Assembly (NCBI GenBank): GCA_002316225.1 | Contig: DCDC01000118.1 | Location: 1 to 26,808 of the forward strand | Direction: 5' to 3' | Length of the DNA stretch: 26,808 nucleotides | Source: Firmicutes bacterium UBA1065 | Lineage (GTDB): Bacteria > Bacillota > Clostridia > Tissierellales > Sedimentibacteraceae | Part shown: piece by piece, positions 1 to 7,469 of the stretch | Layout of the letters: every line of letters begins with the position of its first letter | Position numbering within the stretch: the first letter of the stretch is position 1 | Made by a program: the position numbers and the translations under genes | The notes under the pieces: model-generated | Databases searched by the model: none | What the model saw: only the letters and a program-made list of their open reading frames with translations | What the model was told of the DNA's origin: nothing

Positions 1-691
1 AGGTATGGAAGAATTCTTCCTGGGTACTTACTTTTCCTGCAATGAATTGTATGTCGTCAACCAATAAAACATCGGCCTTCCTGTAAGTATTCCTGAACTC
101 TTCATTGGTACCGTCCTTGATTGAGTTGATAAGGTCATTGGTAAAAGTTTCGCTGGTTACGTACAGAACATAGGCATTAGGGTTGTTTTCTAATATGTAG
201 TGTCCTATTGCATGCATTAAATGAGTTTTTCCAAGACCCACACCCCCATAGATGAACAAGGGGTTATAAGTGGTTGAAGGTGCTTCCGCAACAGCTAAGG
301 CAGCAGCATGAGCAAAACGATTGCTGTTTCCTATGATAAAGTTGTCAAACCTGTATTTGGGATTCAGTTTTCGTCCGTTGTATGAGTTATCCGTTTCGTC
401 AAAATTATTAACATCGAATTTCTTGCTTTCTTCTTTGTCGATACTTTCTCCCGGAATGGTAAATATAATCTCGGTATCCTTTTTTAAAACATATTCAAAT
501 GCGTTTTTAAGAAAATTATAGTGTCTTTTCCTTATGGTGTTCCTTAAAAAATCATCCGCAGTCTCCAAATAAATGGTGTTGTTCTTATATGCTACTATTT
601 TGAGGGGTTTAAACCAGGTGTTAAAGCTTACTTGATTAGTATCTTCTTTTACTATATCAAGTACTTCATTCCATAATTCTTCAAAATTCAT
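1..691 (-). CDS. dnaA: Chromosomal replication initiator DnaA (5' part; 3' end beyond window)
   Basis: DnaA is the AAA+ ATPase that binds DnaA boxes at oriC and opens the origin. Reading leftward from ATG at 691 the frame stays open to base 1, giving about 230 codons, roughly half of the usual 440-460. The N-terminus (MNFEELWNEVL) and the segment with SFNTWFKPL match the DnaB-interacting domain I. The AAA+ core starts at LNPKYRFDNFIIG, with Walker A GGVGLGKTHLMHA near residues 148-160 and Walker B LLVDDIQF near residue 210. A good Shine-Dalgarno (GGAGGT on the minus strand, 696-701) lies 4-5 nt before the ATG. A TATAAT on the minus strand (756-761) could be its -10, but I see no good -35. It is divergent from rpmH across oriC, the usual Bacillota arrangement. 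Identity is secure; only completeness is limited by the window. Confidence 0.97.
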   Translation of the reverse strand, partial: MNFEELWNEVLDIVKEDTNQVSFNTWFKPLKIVAYKNNTIYLETADDFLRNTIRKRHYNFLKNAFEYVLKKDTEIIFTIPGESIDKEESKKFDVNNFDETDNSYNGRKLNPKYRFDNFIIGNSNRFAHAAALAVAEAPSTTYNPLFIYGGVGLGKTHLMHAIGHYILENNPNAYVLYVTSETFTNDLINSIKDGTNEEFRNTYRKADVLLVDDIQFIAGKVSTQEEFFHT

Positions 692-1127
692 AATTACCTC
701 CGGCGTTGATAAAAAAATTAACAATATGTTGATAAAAGCTACATATATTGATAATATTATAGGATATAAACAGGTGTTTATAAAAAAGTGAACATGTGTG
801 ATAATTGAGATATTTAATATTTGCAGTGCAGAATTAATTAAGTTGTCCAAAAAAAATGTTGATAAAAAAGTTATCCACAGACACTTATCATAGTATCATT
901 TTTTATCCACAATTTCAATTTAATTTTAAATATTTTAAAAAATATTTGCAATATGACAAAAAATATAGTATATTACAATAGCATTGAAGGCGGTCACATA
1001 GAATGAAAGATCTTACCTATAGGCATTAAAATTTCTGTGTTGACATAAGTATTTAAAAATAATATAATTTTTAAATATGAAAAATTAGATATTTATATAT
1101 ATATCTGGTAGCAAGGAGGTGTCTTTT
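692..1127. other. oriC: oriC-like dnaA-rpmH intergenic region with DnaA boxes
   Basis: This 436-bp gene-free spacer separates divergent dnaA and rpmH. Two perfect consensus DnaA boxes TTATCCACA lie on the plus strand at 871-879 and 903-911. TGTTGATAA (TTATCAACA on the minus strand) occurs at 727-735 and 857-865. Weaker relatives are at 704-712 (CGTTGATAA) and 796-804 (GTGTGATAA). A very AT-rich tract follows the consensus pair from about 912 to 980 and is the natural candidate for the unwinding element. Position, box orientation and AT tract together support an origin. Function is inferred from layout; bipartite Bacillota origins often have a second box cluster downstream of dnaA, which would be outside this window. 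Confidence 0.85.
1040..1068 (+). promoter_or_regulatory. Sigma-A promoter for rpmH operon
   Basis: TTGACA (1040-1045) and TATAAT (1063-1068) are both perfect and separated by exactly 17 bp. Transcription would start near 1075, about 50 nt before the rpmH start. The promoter fires away from the DnaA-box cluster and probably drives rpmH-rnpA-yidD-yidC-jag. Confidence 0.88.
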
Positions 1128-1262
1128 TTGAAGAGAACTTATCAGCCGAAAAGAAAACAAAGAAGCAGAGAACACGGTTTTTTAAAGAGAATGAGTACAA
1201 AATCCGGTAGAAATGTATTGAAGAGAAGAAGGGCAAAAGGTAGAAAAAGATTGTCAGCATAA
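1128..1262 (+). CDS. rpmH: 50S ribosomal protein L34
   Basis: This 44-residue, extremely basic protein of the large ribosomal subunit is near the exit-tunnel side of 23S rRNA. The sequence begins MKRTYQPKRKQRSREHGF and ends RRRAKGRKRLSA, the signature of L34 along its whole length; the family is normally 44-46 aa. The start codon is TTG at 1128, chosen because the product aligns from its first residue and because a strong Shine-Dalgarno (AAGGAGGT) ends at 1120. It is the first gene of the conserved rpmH-rnpA-yidD-yidC-jag cluster and lies next to oriC. Confidence 0.97.
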   Translation: MKRTYQPKRKQRSREHGFLKRMSTKSGRNVLKRRRAKGRKRLSA

Positions 1263-1285
1263 GGCCGCAGGAGTGGCCTTTTATT
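1261..1285 (+). terminator. Weak hairpin after rpmH (possible partial terminator)
   Basis: AAGGCC (1261-1266) can pair with GGCCTT (1275-1280) around an 8-nt loop, followed by the short T-rich stretch TTATT. The stem is only 6 bp and overlaps the rpmH stop codon. It could lower rnpA expression relative to rpmH, as L34 is needed in far greater amounts than RNase P protein, or act as an mRNA-processing site. Confidence 0.4.
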
Positions 1286-1310
1286 CAATATGTACATTTA
1301 AGGAAAAAAA

Positions 1311-1643
1311 ATGATAATTCTAAAAAAGAATAAAGATTACAAATCTGTATATGATTGCAATAATTCCATATCTGACTACAATCTTGTCATATTTATAAAA
1401 AAGAATGATTACAAGTATAGCAGATTTGGTTTTACGGCTGCAAAAAAAATAAAAAAAGCAGTTGAACGCAATCTTGTCAGAAGAAGACTGAAGGAAATAG
1501 TCAGACATAAAGAAGACAGTATAAAGGAAGGCTACGATATTGTCCTGATGGCAAGAGTAAATGCTGTTGAATCTGATTACAAAAGCCTTGAAAGCTCTTT
1601 TGTAAAGCTGATGAAAAGAAAAAATCTGTTTAAGGGAATGTAA
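1311..1643 (+). CDS. rnpA: Ribonuclease P protein component
   Basis: This 110-residue basic protein subunit of RNase P helps the catalytic RNA bind and cleave tRNA precursors at the 5' end. The family signature (RNxxKRRxRE-like) is visible as ERNLVRRRLKEIVR around residues 52-65, preceded by RFGFTAAKKIKKA, which corresponds to the conserved R-x-G-x-x-x-s-K-K region. Length fits the family (about 110-120). ATG at 1311 follows AAGGAAAAAAA, a modest Shine-Dalgarno. It sits between rpmH and yidD; the stop at 1643 is 1 nt from the yidD start, indicating translational coupling. An overlapping antisense open frame (1320-1670, minus) is a shadow. Confidence 0.95.
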   Translation: MIILKKNKDYKSVYDCNNSISDYNLVIFIKKNDYKYSRFGFTAAKKIKKAVERNLVRRRLKEIVRHKEDSIKEGYDIVLMARVNAVESDYKSLESSFVKLMKRKNLFKGM

Positions 1644-1644
1644 A

Positions 1645-1854
1645 TTGAGTAAGCTCTTAATTTTTATCATACGAATATACCAGAAGTTTTCTTCAAGGTC
1701 TGCAGTCAGACATTGCAGATTCTATCCAACTTGCTCGCAATACTTTGTTGAAGCATTACAAAAATACGGTTTTTTTAAGGGTTCATATTTAGGTATAAGA
1801 AGGATATTGAGGTGTCACCCCTTTAATCCCGGAGGATATGATCCTTTGATTTAG
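1645..1854 (+). CDS. yidD: Membrane protein insertion efficiency factor YidD
   Basis: This small 69-residue protein is associated with the inner face of the membrane and helps YidC-dependent membrane protein insertion. The family fingerprints are intact: a hydrophobic/amphipathic N-terminus (LLIFIIRIYQKFSS), the CRFYPTCSQYFVEAL block around residues 24-38, and the RILRCHPFNPGGYDP block near the C-terminus. All three conserved cysteines are present. Translation probably starts at TTG 1645, immediately after the rnpA stop, with AAGGGA (1632-1637) as Shine-Dalgarno. The next gene, yidC, begins 10 nt downstream. Confidence 0.95.
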   Translation: MSKLLIFIIRIYQKFSSRSAVRHCRFYPTCSQYFVEALQKYGFFKGSYLGIRRILRCHPFNPGGYDPLI

Positions 1855-1864
1855 GAGGATAAGA

Positions 1865-2638
1865 ATGAATTTAGATTTTTTAGCTGTGCCCATGGGCATG
1901 CTGGTAAGATTAATATACAATGTAGTATCAGGTATCGATTCCAAATATTTATCGGCATATGCCATATCAATAATTATTTCCACCATAATATTTAAATTTC
2001 TGGTATTGCCTTTAACCTTGAAGCAAAGCAAATCCATGAAAAAAATGCAGGAATTAAGTCCGAAGCTTCAGGAATTGCAGAAAAAATACGGAAAAGATCC
2101 TCAAACTTTGCAGAGAAAACAAATGGAACTTTACAAGGAGGCAAATTACAGACCCTTTTCCGGATGTTTGCCTCTCTTGATACAATTTCCCATCTTAATT
2201 GCATTTTTTTATGTTATTCGTGATCCGGTCAGGTATGTTTTCGGAGACCAGGAATTTTTCAATGCCATAAACAAGACCTTTTTATGGATAAAGGATTTGG
2301 GTTTTGCTGAAAATCATGTGTTTGACAACGGGGTTATAAACGGATTGTCAATGGGCGGCATGTCTCTTCCTTTTTTGGGATACGCTCTTCCGATATTGGC
2401 TGTAATTACAGGCTTTACAACATACCTTACCACAAAACTGACAGCCCAACCCTCCTTGAATGAACAGCAGGCTTCAACCCAAAGAACTATGAACATGATG
2501 ATGCCGATCATGTTATTTGTTTTTTCCATACAATTTCCTGCAGGATTAGCCTTATACTGGGTTATATCAAATATATTCCAGTTGGTGCAGCAATATGTTG
2601 TTATGAATTTGTCCAAAAATCCGAAGGAGGAGTTATAA
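1865..2638 (+). CDS. yidC: YidC/Oxa1-family membrane protein insertase
   Basis: YidC inserts and folds membrane proteins, alone or with SecYEG. The 257-residue product has the Gram-positive short form without the large periplasmic domain of proteobacterial YidC. Hydrophobic segments lie near residues 32-52, 100-120, 165-190 and 208-235. The cytoplasmic hairpin (KKMQELSPKLQELQKKYGKDPQTLQRKQMELYKE) and the NYRPFSGCLPLLIQFPILIAFF block are typical. No lipobox or obvious signal peptide is seen, unlike B. subtilis SpoIIIJ. The conserved basic residue of the substrate groove, Arg in B. subtilis, appears to be Lys44 here (IIFKFLVLPL). The Shine-Dalgarno AGGAGG overlaps the yidD stop. The next gene, jag, starts 3 nt after the stop. 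Confidence 0.96.
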   Translation: MNLDFLAVPMGMLVRLIYNVVSGIDSKYLSAYAISIIISTIIFKFLVLPLTLKQSKSMKKMQELSPKLQELQKKYGKDPQTLQRKQMELYKEANYRPFSGCLPLLIQFPILIAFFYVIRDPVRYVFGDQEFFNAINKTFLWIKDLGFAENHVFDNGVINGLSMGGMSLPFLGYALPILAVITGFTTYLTTKLTAQPSLNEQQASTQRTMNMMMPIMLFVFSIQFPAGLALYWVISNIFQLVQQYVVMNLSKNPKEEL

Positions 2639-2641
2639 TAG

Positions 2642-3265
2642 ATGAAAAATGTAACAATTGAAAAACCTACCGTTGAAGAAGCTATAGCCGCAGCTCTTGA
2701 AGAACTCCATGCCGAAAACAGCGAAGTAGAAATTGAAATAATTAACGAGCCTTCAAAAGGTTTCTTCGGCTTTGGCAGCAAGGATGCAAAAGTAAAGGTT
2801 ACCGTAACCAATGGCCCCGAAGAGAGAGCAAAAAGATTTATGGATATTTTACTTGAAAAAATGAGCATAAATGCCGATTATGAAGTTTATTATTGTGACA
2901 ACATCTTAAATGTAGACATAGTAAAAATAGGAGAAGATGACAAGGGGATAGTAATCGGCAAAAGAGGAAAAAATTTGGATGAAATTCAATTTCTATTAAA
3001 TTTGATGGTCAATAAAGGAAGAGAAAATTATGTCAGGGTAATTTTCAATGTTGAAAATTACAGGGCTAAGAGAGAAGATACCTTAAAGAGATTAGCCCTT
3101 AAAATGGCAGACAAATGCAGGCATTACAAGCGAAAAGTAAAACTGGAACCCATGAATCCTTATGAAAGAAGGATTATCCATTCAACATTACAGAATCAGG
3201 ATGATATCATAACTTATTCCGAAGGGGAAGAGCCTTACAGAAAAGTGGTCATAGATCAAAAATAA
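2642..3265 (+). CDS. jag: RNA-binding protein Jag / KhpB (Jag-N, KH, R3H)
   Basis: Jag (KhpB) is a cytoplasmic RNA-binding protein, partner of KhpA in several Gram-positives, linked to cell elongation, and to sporulation in B. subtilis. The 207 residues show the Jag N-terminal domain (about 1-55, ending in the PSKGFFGFGSKDAKV signature), a KH domain with GxxG loop as IGKRGKNLDEIQ near residue 105, and a C-terminal R3H domain with the ERRIIHSTL motif near residues 177-185. Length and domain order match the family. The ATG at 2642 is only 3 nt after the yidC stop, with GAAGGAGG inside the yidC end as Shine-Dalgarno. It is the last gene of the rpmH cluster, followed at once by a strong terminator. 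Confidence 0.95.
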   Translation: MKNVTIEKPTVEEAIAAALEELHAENSEVEIEIINEPSKGFFGFGSKDAKVKVTVTNGPEERAKRFMDILLEKMSINADYEVYYCDNILNVDIVKIGEDDKGIVIGKRGKNLDEIQFLLNLMVNKGRENYVRVIFNVENYRAKREDTLKRLALKMADKCRHYKRKVKLEPMNPYERRIIHSTLQNQDDIITYSEGEEPYRKVVIDQK

Positions 3266-3285
3266 CCCTGAAAAGGGTTATTTTT
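3258..3285 (+). terminator. Intrinsic terminator after jag
   Basis: A perfect 12-bp stem AAAAATAACCCT / AGGGTTATTTTT with a GAAA tetraloop begins inside the jag stop region. The T-run is the 3' arm. It ends the rpmH-jag transcription unit, and its A-rich 5' arm could also work in the opposite direction. Confidence 0.9.
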
Positions 3286-3317
3286 ATGCAACAATTTCTT
3301 ATGTACTTTTATATAGA

Positions 3318-3430
3318 ATTAAGGTAAAATGTATATACTCTAATATGATGGGACATCTTAAGGTGGTATAGCCTTGGGAATCAGTCATAGAGAAATGTTC
3401 CCAATTTATAGGGACCCCTTTAAATATAAT
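3318..3430 (+). promoter_or_regulatory. Leader/promoter region of mnmE operon with inverted repeat
   Basis: This lies in the 193-nt gap between the jag terminator and mnmE. A weak promoter TTAAGG (3319-3324) - 16 bp - TAATAT (3341-3346) is possible, and a second TATAAT at 3425-3430 lacks a good -35. Between them a perfect 7-bp inverted repeat TTGGGAA (3374-3380) / TTCCCAA (3398-3404) spans a 17-nt loop. No known riboswitch or T-box motif is recognisable. I can assign no regulator. Confidence 0.35.
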
Positions 3431-3458
3431 CATAGCTCGATTAGAAAGCGGTGATGAG

Positions 3459-4832
3459 ATGTTTAGTGATACAATAGCAGCAATTGCAACCTTTCCCGGC
3501 AATGCAGGCATAAATATCATAAGATTAAGCGGAAAAGATGCACTAAATATTGCATCTAGGATTTTTGTCGATAAAAATAAAGAAAAAATAATGAATTTTA
3601 AACCCAGGTACCTCCACTACGGTTATATCCTTGATGAAAATGAAAGGATAATCGATGAAGTTTTGGTATCTTACATGAAGGCCCCCAATACCTATACCAG
3701 GGAAGATATTGTTGAAATCAACTGTCACGGCGGAATTATTTCGGCAAAGAAAATATTGGATACGGTCCTTAATTGCGGCTGCAGGCCTGCCGAGAGGGGA
3801 GAGTTCACAAAGAGAGCTTTTCTTAACGGTAGAATTGATTTAACCCAGGCAGAAGCCGTACTGGACATAATTAATTCCAAGACTGATTCAAGCCATGAAA
3901 TTTCCGTGAAGCATTTGGAAGGCAGGCTTTCAAAGCAGATAAACGGGGTTATAGATGAAATAATGGACTTGCTGGCAAATATTGAAGTAAATATAGATTT
4001 TCCCGAATACGACGAAGACCAGATAACCATTGAAAGGGTTAAAAGCCTGTGTGATAAAATAGGACCTGAATTGGATAAACTCATAAGAACGGCAGATACC
4101 GGAAAAATATTCAAGGAAGGCATAAAAACGGTAATACTGGGTAAACCCAATGTTGGAAAATCATCTCTCATGAATTTTCTTCTGAATGAAAACCGTGCAA
4201 TCGTAACCGAAATTCCGGGAACTACCAGGGATACCATAGAAGAGTTCGTAAATATCAAGGGTGTCCCCTTAAGAATCATAGACACGGCCGGAATCAGGGA
4301 AACCGATGATATGGTTGAGAGGATAGGCGTTGAAAAAGCTTTGGAAAAAGTAAAGGATGCAGACCTGGTCATGATGATTTTTGATTCATCAAGAGAGCTT
4401 GAAAGAGAAGATGAAATAATTCTGGATTATATTAAGGATAAAAAGGTTATTTATATAAAAAACAAAACTGATTTGGAGAATAAACTGGATTTGTCTTCTT
4501 ATAAAAATATAGAAGAAGAAATAATCAATGTATCCATTTTACAAAATCAAGGCCTGGATGATATCATAGATAAAATAAATTCTTTATTTTTTGAAGGTCA
4601 CTTAAATGTATCGGATGACCTTATCATCAACAATGCAAGGCATAAGAATTTATTGATAAAAGCCAGGAAAAATATAGACGATGTGTTAAAGTCCATAGAA
4701 AATAACATGGCCATCGATCTTATAGAGATAGATTTAAAAGAAGCTATGGAAAATTTGGGACTGATTGTAGGAAAAGCAGTCAGCGATGATTTGGTTGATA
4801 AAATATTCGATGAATTTTGCATAGGAAAATAG
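3459..4832 (+). CDS. mnmE: tRNA uridine-5-carboxymethylaminomethyl modification GTPase MnmE
   Basis: MnmE works with MnmG to install the cmnm5 group on wobble U34 of several tRNAs, using methylene-tetrahydrofolate, GTP and FAD. At 457 residues it has family length. The N-terminal folate-binding domain starts DTIAAIATFPGNAGINIIRLSG and contains the NCHGG segment. The inserted G domain shows G1 GKPNVGKSSL (about 228-237), G2 region GTTRDT, G3 DTAGIR (275-280) and G4 NKTD (about 335). The protein ends in CIGK, the C-terminal CxGK motif with the conserved cysteine. ATG 3459 follows a GGTGATGAG Shine-Dalgarno. It is followed 12 nt later by its partner mnmG, in the usual order. Confidence 0.97.
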   Translation: MFSDTIAAIATFPGNAGINIIRLSGKDALNIASRIFVDKNKEKIMNFKPRYLHYGYILDENERIIDEVLVSYMKAPNTYTREDIVEINCHGGIISAKKILDTVLNCGCRPAERGEFTKRAFLNGRIDLTQAEAVLDIINSKTDSSHEISVKHLEGRLSKQINGVIDEIMDLLANIEVNIDFPEYDEDQITIERVKSLCDKIGPELDKLIRTADTGKIFKEGIKTVILGKPNVGKSSLMNFLLNENRAIVTEIPGTTRDTIEEFVNIKGVPLRIIDTAGIRETDDMVERIGVEKALEKVKDADLVMMIFDSSRELEREDEIILDYIKDKKVIYIKNKTDLENKLDLSSYKNIEEEIINVSILQNQGLDDIIDKINSLFFEGHLNVSDDLIINNARHKNLLIKARKNIDDVLKSIENNMAIDLIEIDLKEAMENLGLIVGKAVSDDLVDKIFDEFCIGK

Positions 4833-4844
4833 AAAGGAACAAGA

Positions 4845-6734
4845 ATGGAAGACAGAGTAAGAGAATTTCTTGAAGAAAGCGTAGATGTACTGGTGATAGG
4901 TGCCGGTCATGCCGGGTGCGAAGCAGCCCTGGCAACTGCCCGTCTCGGCATGAAAACAATAATGCTGACCATGAGTCTTGATTCAATAGCTATGATGCCA
5001 TGCAACCCCAATATAGGAGGAACGGCAAAAGGCCACCTGGTTAGGGAAATAGATGCTTTAGGCGGAGAAATGGCTTTAAATATAGATAAAACTATGATAC
5101 AATGTAAAATGCTGAACCGGTCAAAGGGACCTGCAGTCCATTCCTTAAGGGCTCAGGCAGACAAGCAAAGATATCACACCGAAATGAAAAAGGTGATAGA
5201 AAACCAAAAAAACTTGAGGCTTATACAGGCGGAAGCAACCCGGATAAGAGTGAACCAGGATGGAACCTTTAATGTATATACCAGGCTTGGAGCTTATTAC
5301 AGGGCAAGGGCCGTCATAGTTACTACGGGAACTTATTTAAGAGGAAAAATTCATATCGGAGAATTGAACTATTCATCCGGACCCAACGGCTTGGCTCCTG
5401 CCAATGAGTTGTCCCAGTCACTCATGGACCTGGGAATCAAGTTAGTCAGGTTTAAGACTGGAACTCCTGCCAGGATACACAGGGATTCCATTAATTATGA
5501 AAAAATGGCCATGCAAACCGGCGATGATGAAATAATTCCTTTTTCTTTCATGAATGATGAAATAAAAATTGACCAGGTACCCTGCTATGTAACCTATACC
5601 ACCCAGGAAACTCATGAAATAATAAGGAAAAACCTGGACAGGTCACCCCTCTATGCCGGTGTTATAAAAAGTGTGGGACCCAGGTATTGTCCATCACTGG
5701 AAGATAAGGTAGTGAAGTTTGCCGACAAGGAAAAACACCAGCTCTTTATCGAGCCGGAGGGCCTTGATACAAAAGAAATGTATATACAGGGTATGTCCAC
5801 CTCCTTGCCTTATGAAGTTCAGGTACAGATGTACCGTTCCATGATAGGACTAGAAAAAGCGGAAATCATGCGGCCGGCATACGCCATTGAATATGATGCC
5901 ATAGACCCTACCCAGCTGAAGCTGAACCTTGAATTAATGACCATAAAAAACTTATTTTTTGCCGGTCAGATAAACGGGAGCTCTGGATATGAAGAAGCTG
6001 CGGCACAAGGTCTGATGGCCGGAATAAATGCATATTTAAGCTTGAGCAACAAGGAACCTTTTATTTTGGACAGGTCGGAAGCTTATATAGGTGTCCTCAT
6101 TGATGATTTGGTAACCAAGGGAACAAACGAACCATACAGGATGATGACTTCCAGAGCCGAGTACAGGCTTCTTCTAAGGCAGGACAATGCTGATGAAAGA
6201 CTGACGGAAAAGGGCTATCAAATAGGTCTGGTAACTGAGGAAAGATATAAGAGATACAGGGATAAAAAACAGAGAATAGAAAACGAAATACAAAGATTGA
6301 AAAGTATAAAAATAACACCCAAACCCGAAATAAACGAGTTCCTGGAAAACATTGGAAGTGTACCTTTAAAAATCCCCACAAGCCTTTATGATTTATTGAG
6401 GAGAACAGAGCTCAACTATGAAAATACCTTGTTTTTGGACCCGGAGAGACCTGCTCTAAAAAAAGAAATAAAGGATTATGTGGAAACCGTTATAAAATAT
6501 GAAGGCTATATACAAAAACAAATAGCCCAGGTAGAGCAGTTTAAGAAATTGGAGAATAAAAAAATACCCAATGATATAAACTACGATGAAATAAAAAGTC
6601 TAAGAATTGAAGCAAGGCAGAAGCTGAACAAGATAAGGCCAGACTCCATAGGCCAGGCTTCGAGAATATCGGGAGTTTCGCCTGCAGACATAAATGTCCT
6701 GCTGGTTTATTTGATGACCCACAATCAAAAATAA
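4845..6734 (+). CDS. mnmG: tRNA uridine-5-carboxymethylaminomethyl modification enzyme MnmG (GidA)
   Basis: This FAD-dependent partner of MnmE forms an alpha2-beta2 complex that modifies tRNA U34. The 629-residue length fits. The N-terminal dinucleotide-binding motif is VIGAGHAGCEAALATARLG (G19-x-G-x-x-G24). Other family blocks are MPCNPNIGGTAKGHLVREIDALGG, GTYLRGKIHIGE, SSGPNGLAPA, the second FAD block NLFFAGQINGSSGYEEAAAQG, and TSRAEYRLLLRQDNADERLT. The C-terminal helical domain that contacts MnmE ends with ASRISGVSPADINVLLVYL. Start ATG 4845 follows AAAGGAACAAG. The stop at 6734 is 10 nt from rsmG. Confidence 0.98.
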   Translation: MEDRVREFLEESVDVLVIGAGHAGCEAALATARLGMKTIMLTMSLDSIAMMPCNPNIGGTAKGHLVREIDALGGEMALNIDKTMIQCKMLNRSKGPAVHSLRAQADKQRYHTEMKKVIENQKNLRLIQAEATRIRVNQDGTFNVYTRLGAYYRARAVIVTTGTYLRGKIHIGELNYSSGPNGLAPANELSQSLMDLGIKLVRFKTGTPARIHRDSINYEKMAMQTGDDEIIPFSFMNDEIKIDQVPCYVTYTTQETHEIIRKNLDRSPLYAGVIKSVGPRYCPSLEDKVVKFADKEKHQLFIEPEGLDTKEMYIQGMSTSLPYEVQVQMYRSMIGLEKAEIMRPAYAIEYDAIDPTQLKLNLELMTIKNLFFAGQINGSSGYEEAAAQGLMAGINAYLSLSNKEPFILDRSEAYIGVLIDDLVTKGTNEPYRMMTSRAEYRLLLRQDNADERLTEKGYQIGLVTEERYKRYRDKKQRIENEIQRLKSIKITPKPEINEFLENIGSVPLKIPTSLYDLLRRTELNYENTLFLDPERPALKKEIKDYVETVIKYEGYIQKQIAQVEQFKKLENKKIPNDINYDEIKSLRIEARQKLNKIRPDSIGQASRISGVSPADINVLLVYLMTHNQK

Positions 6735-6744
6735 GGAGTTTACT

Positions 6745-7458
6745 TTGGTAGAAATACTGGAAAAGGCTTTTAAGGAGCTTAAACTACCCTACAACAAAGA
6801 AACAGAAGAAAAATTTATTTTATACAAAGACTTGTTGAAGGAATGGAATAAAAAAATAAATATTACATCAATAGAAGATGATGAAGAAATTTATTTAAAA
6901 CATTTCATTGACAGCCTTCTTCTTTTGAATGAAAATAATGTGAGTGAGCATAAAACACTTATTGACGTAGGCACCGGAGGAGGGTTTCCGGGCCTGCCTC
7001 TTAAAATTGTCAATGACAATTACAAAATTACCTTGTTGGACAGTTTAAGAAAGAGAATGGACTTTTTGGCTGAAGTTGTTAAGGCTTTAAACTTAAAGGA
7101 TGTAGACCTTATTCACGGAAGAGCCGAAGATTACGGACAGAACAAGAAGTATAGGGAATGTTACGATATTTGTGTTTCAAGAGCAGTAGCTCCTCTTAAT
7201 GTTTTAAGCGAATATTGCATCCCTTTTGTAAAGGTGGGAGGTTATTTTGCGGCATACAAAAGCGACAATATTTCCCAGGAAATTTTAAATTCCGACAATG
7301 CAATTAAAAAACTTGGCGGAAAAATTAAAGAAATTAAGGAAATTTCCTTACCGGGTACTGATATTATCAGAAAAATTGTTATAATAGAGAAAATAGAGCC
7401 AACTCATACCAGGTATCCGAGAAAGGCGGGGAAACCGGGCAAGGATCCGATTAAATAA
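6745..7458 (+). CDS. rsmG: 16S rRNA (guanine527-N7)-methyltransferase RsmG (GidB)
   Basis: RsmG uses S-adenosylmethionine to methylate G527 of 16S rRNA in the 530 loop. The 237 residues contain the SAM-binding motif LIDVGTGGGFPGLPLKI (about 72-88), upstream LLKEWNKKINITSI and LKHFIDSLL, and downstream LLDSLRKRMDFL and VSRAVAPL, all RsmG blocks. The start is TTG at 6745, preceded by AAGGAG (6733-6738). The C-terminus ends in a basic Arg/Lys/Gly/Pro tail (RYPRKAGKPGKDPIK), typical of the family. It is the third gene of the mnmE-mnmG-rsmG run leading into the partition genes. Loss of RsmG gives low-level streptomycin resistance in several bacteria. Confidence 0.97.
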   Translation: MVEILEKAFKELKLPYNKETEEKFILYKDLLKEWNKKINITSIEDDEEIYLKHFIDSLLLLNENNVSEHKTLIDVGTGGGFPGLPLKIVNDNYKITLLDSLRKRMDFLAEVVKALNLKDVDLIHGRAEDYGQNKKYRECYDICVSRAVAPLNVLSEYCIPFVKVGGYFAAYKSDNISQEILNSDNAIKKLGGKIKEIKEISLPGTDIIRKIVIIEKIEPTHTRYPRKAGKPGKDPIK

Positions 7459-7469
7459 GGGGGAGAACA

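Noticed and set aside
2314..2868. 184-codon minus-strand open frame across yidC and jag
   Set aside because: It spans two conserved genes on the other strand and has no credible protein features.
3725..4372. 215-codon minus-strand open frame inside mnmE
   Set aside because: It is antisense to strongly conserved mnmE motifs, with low-complexity Ser-rich translation; a shadow ORF.
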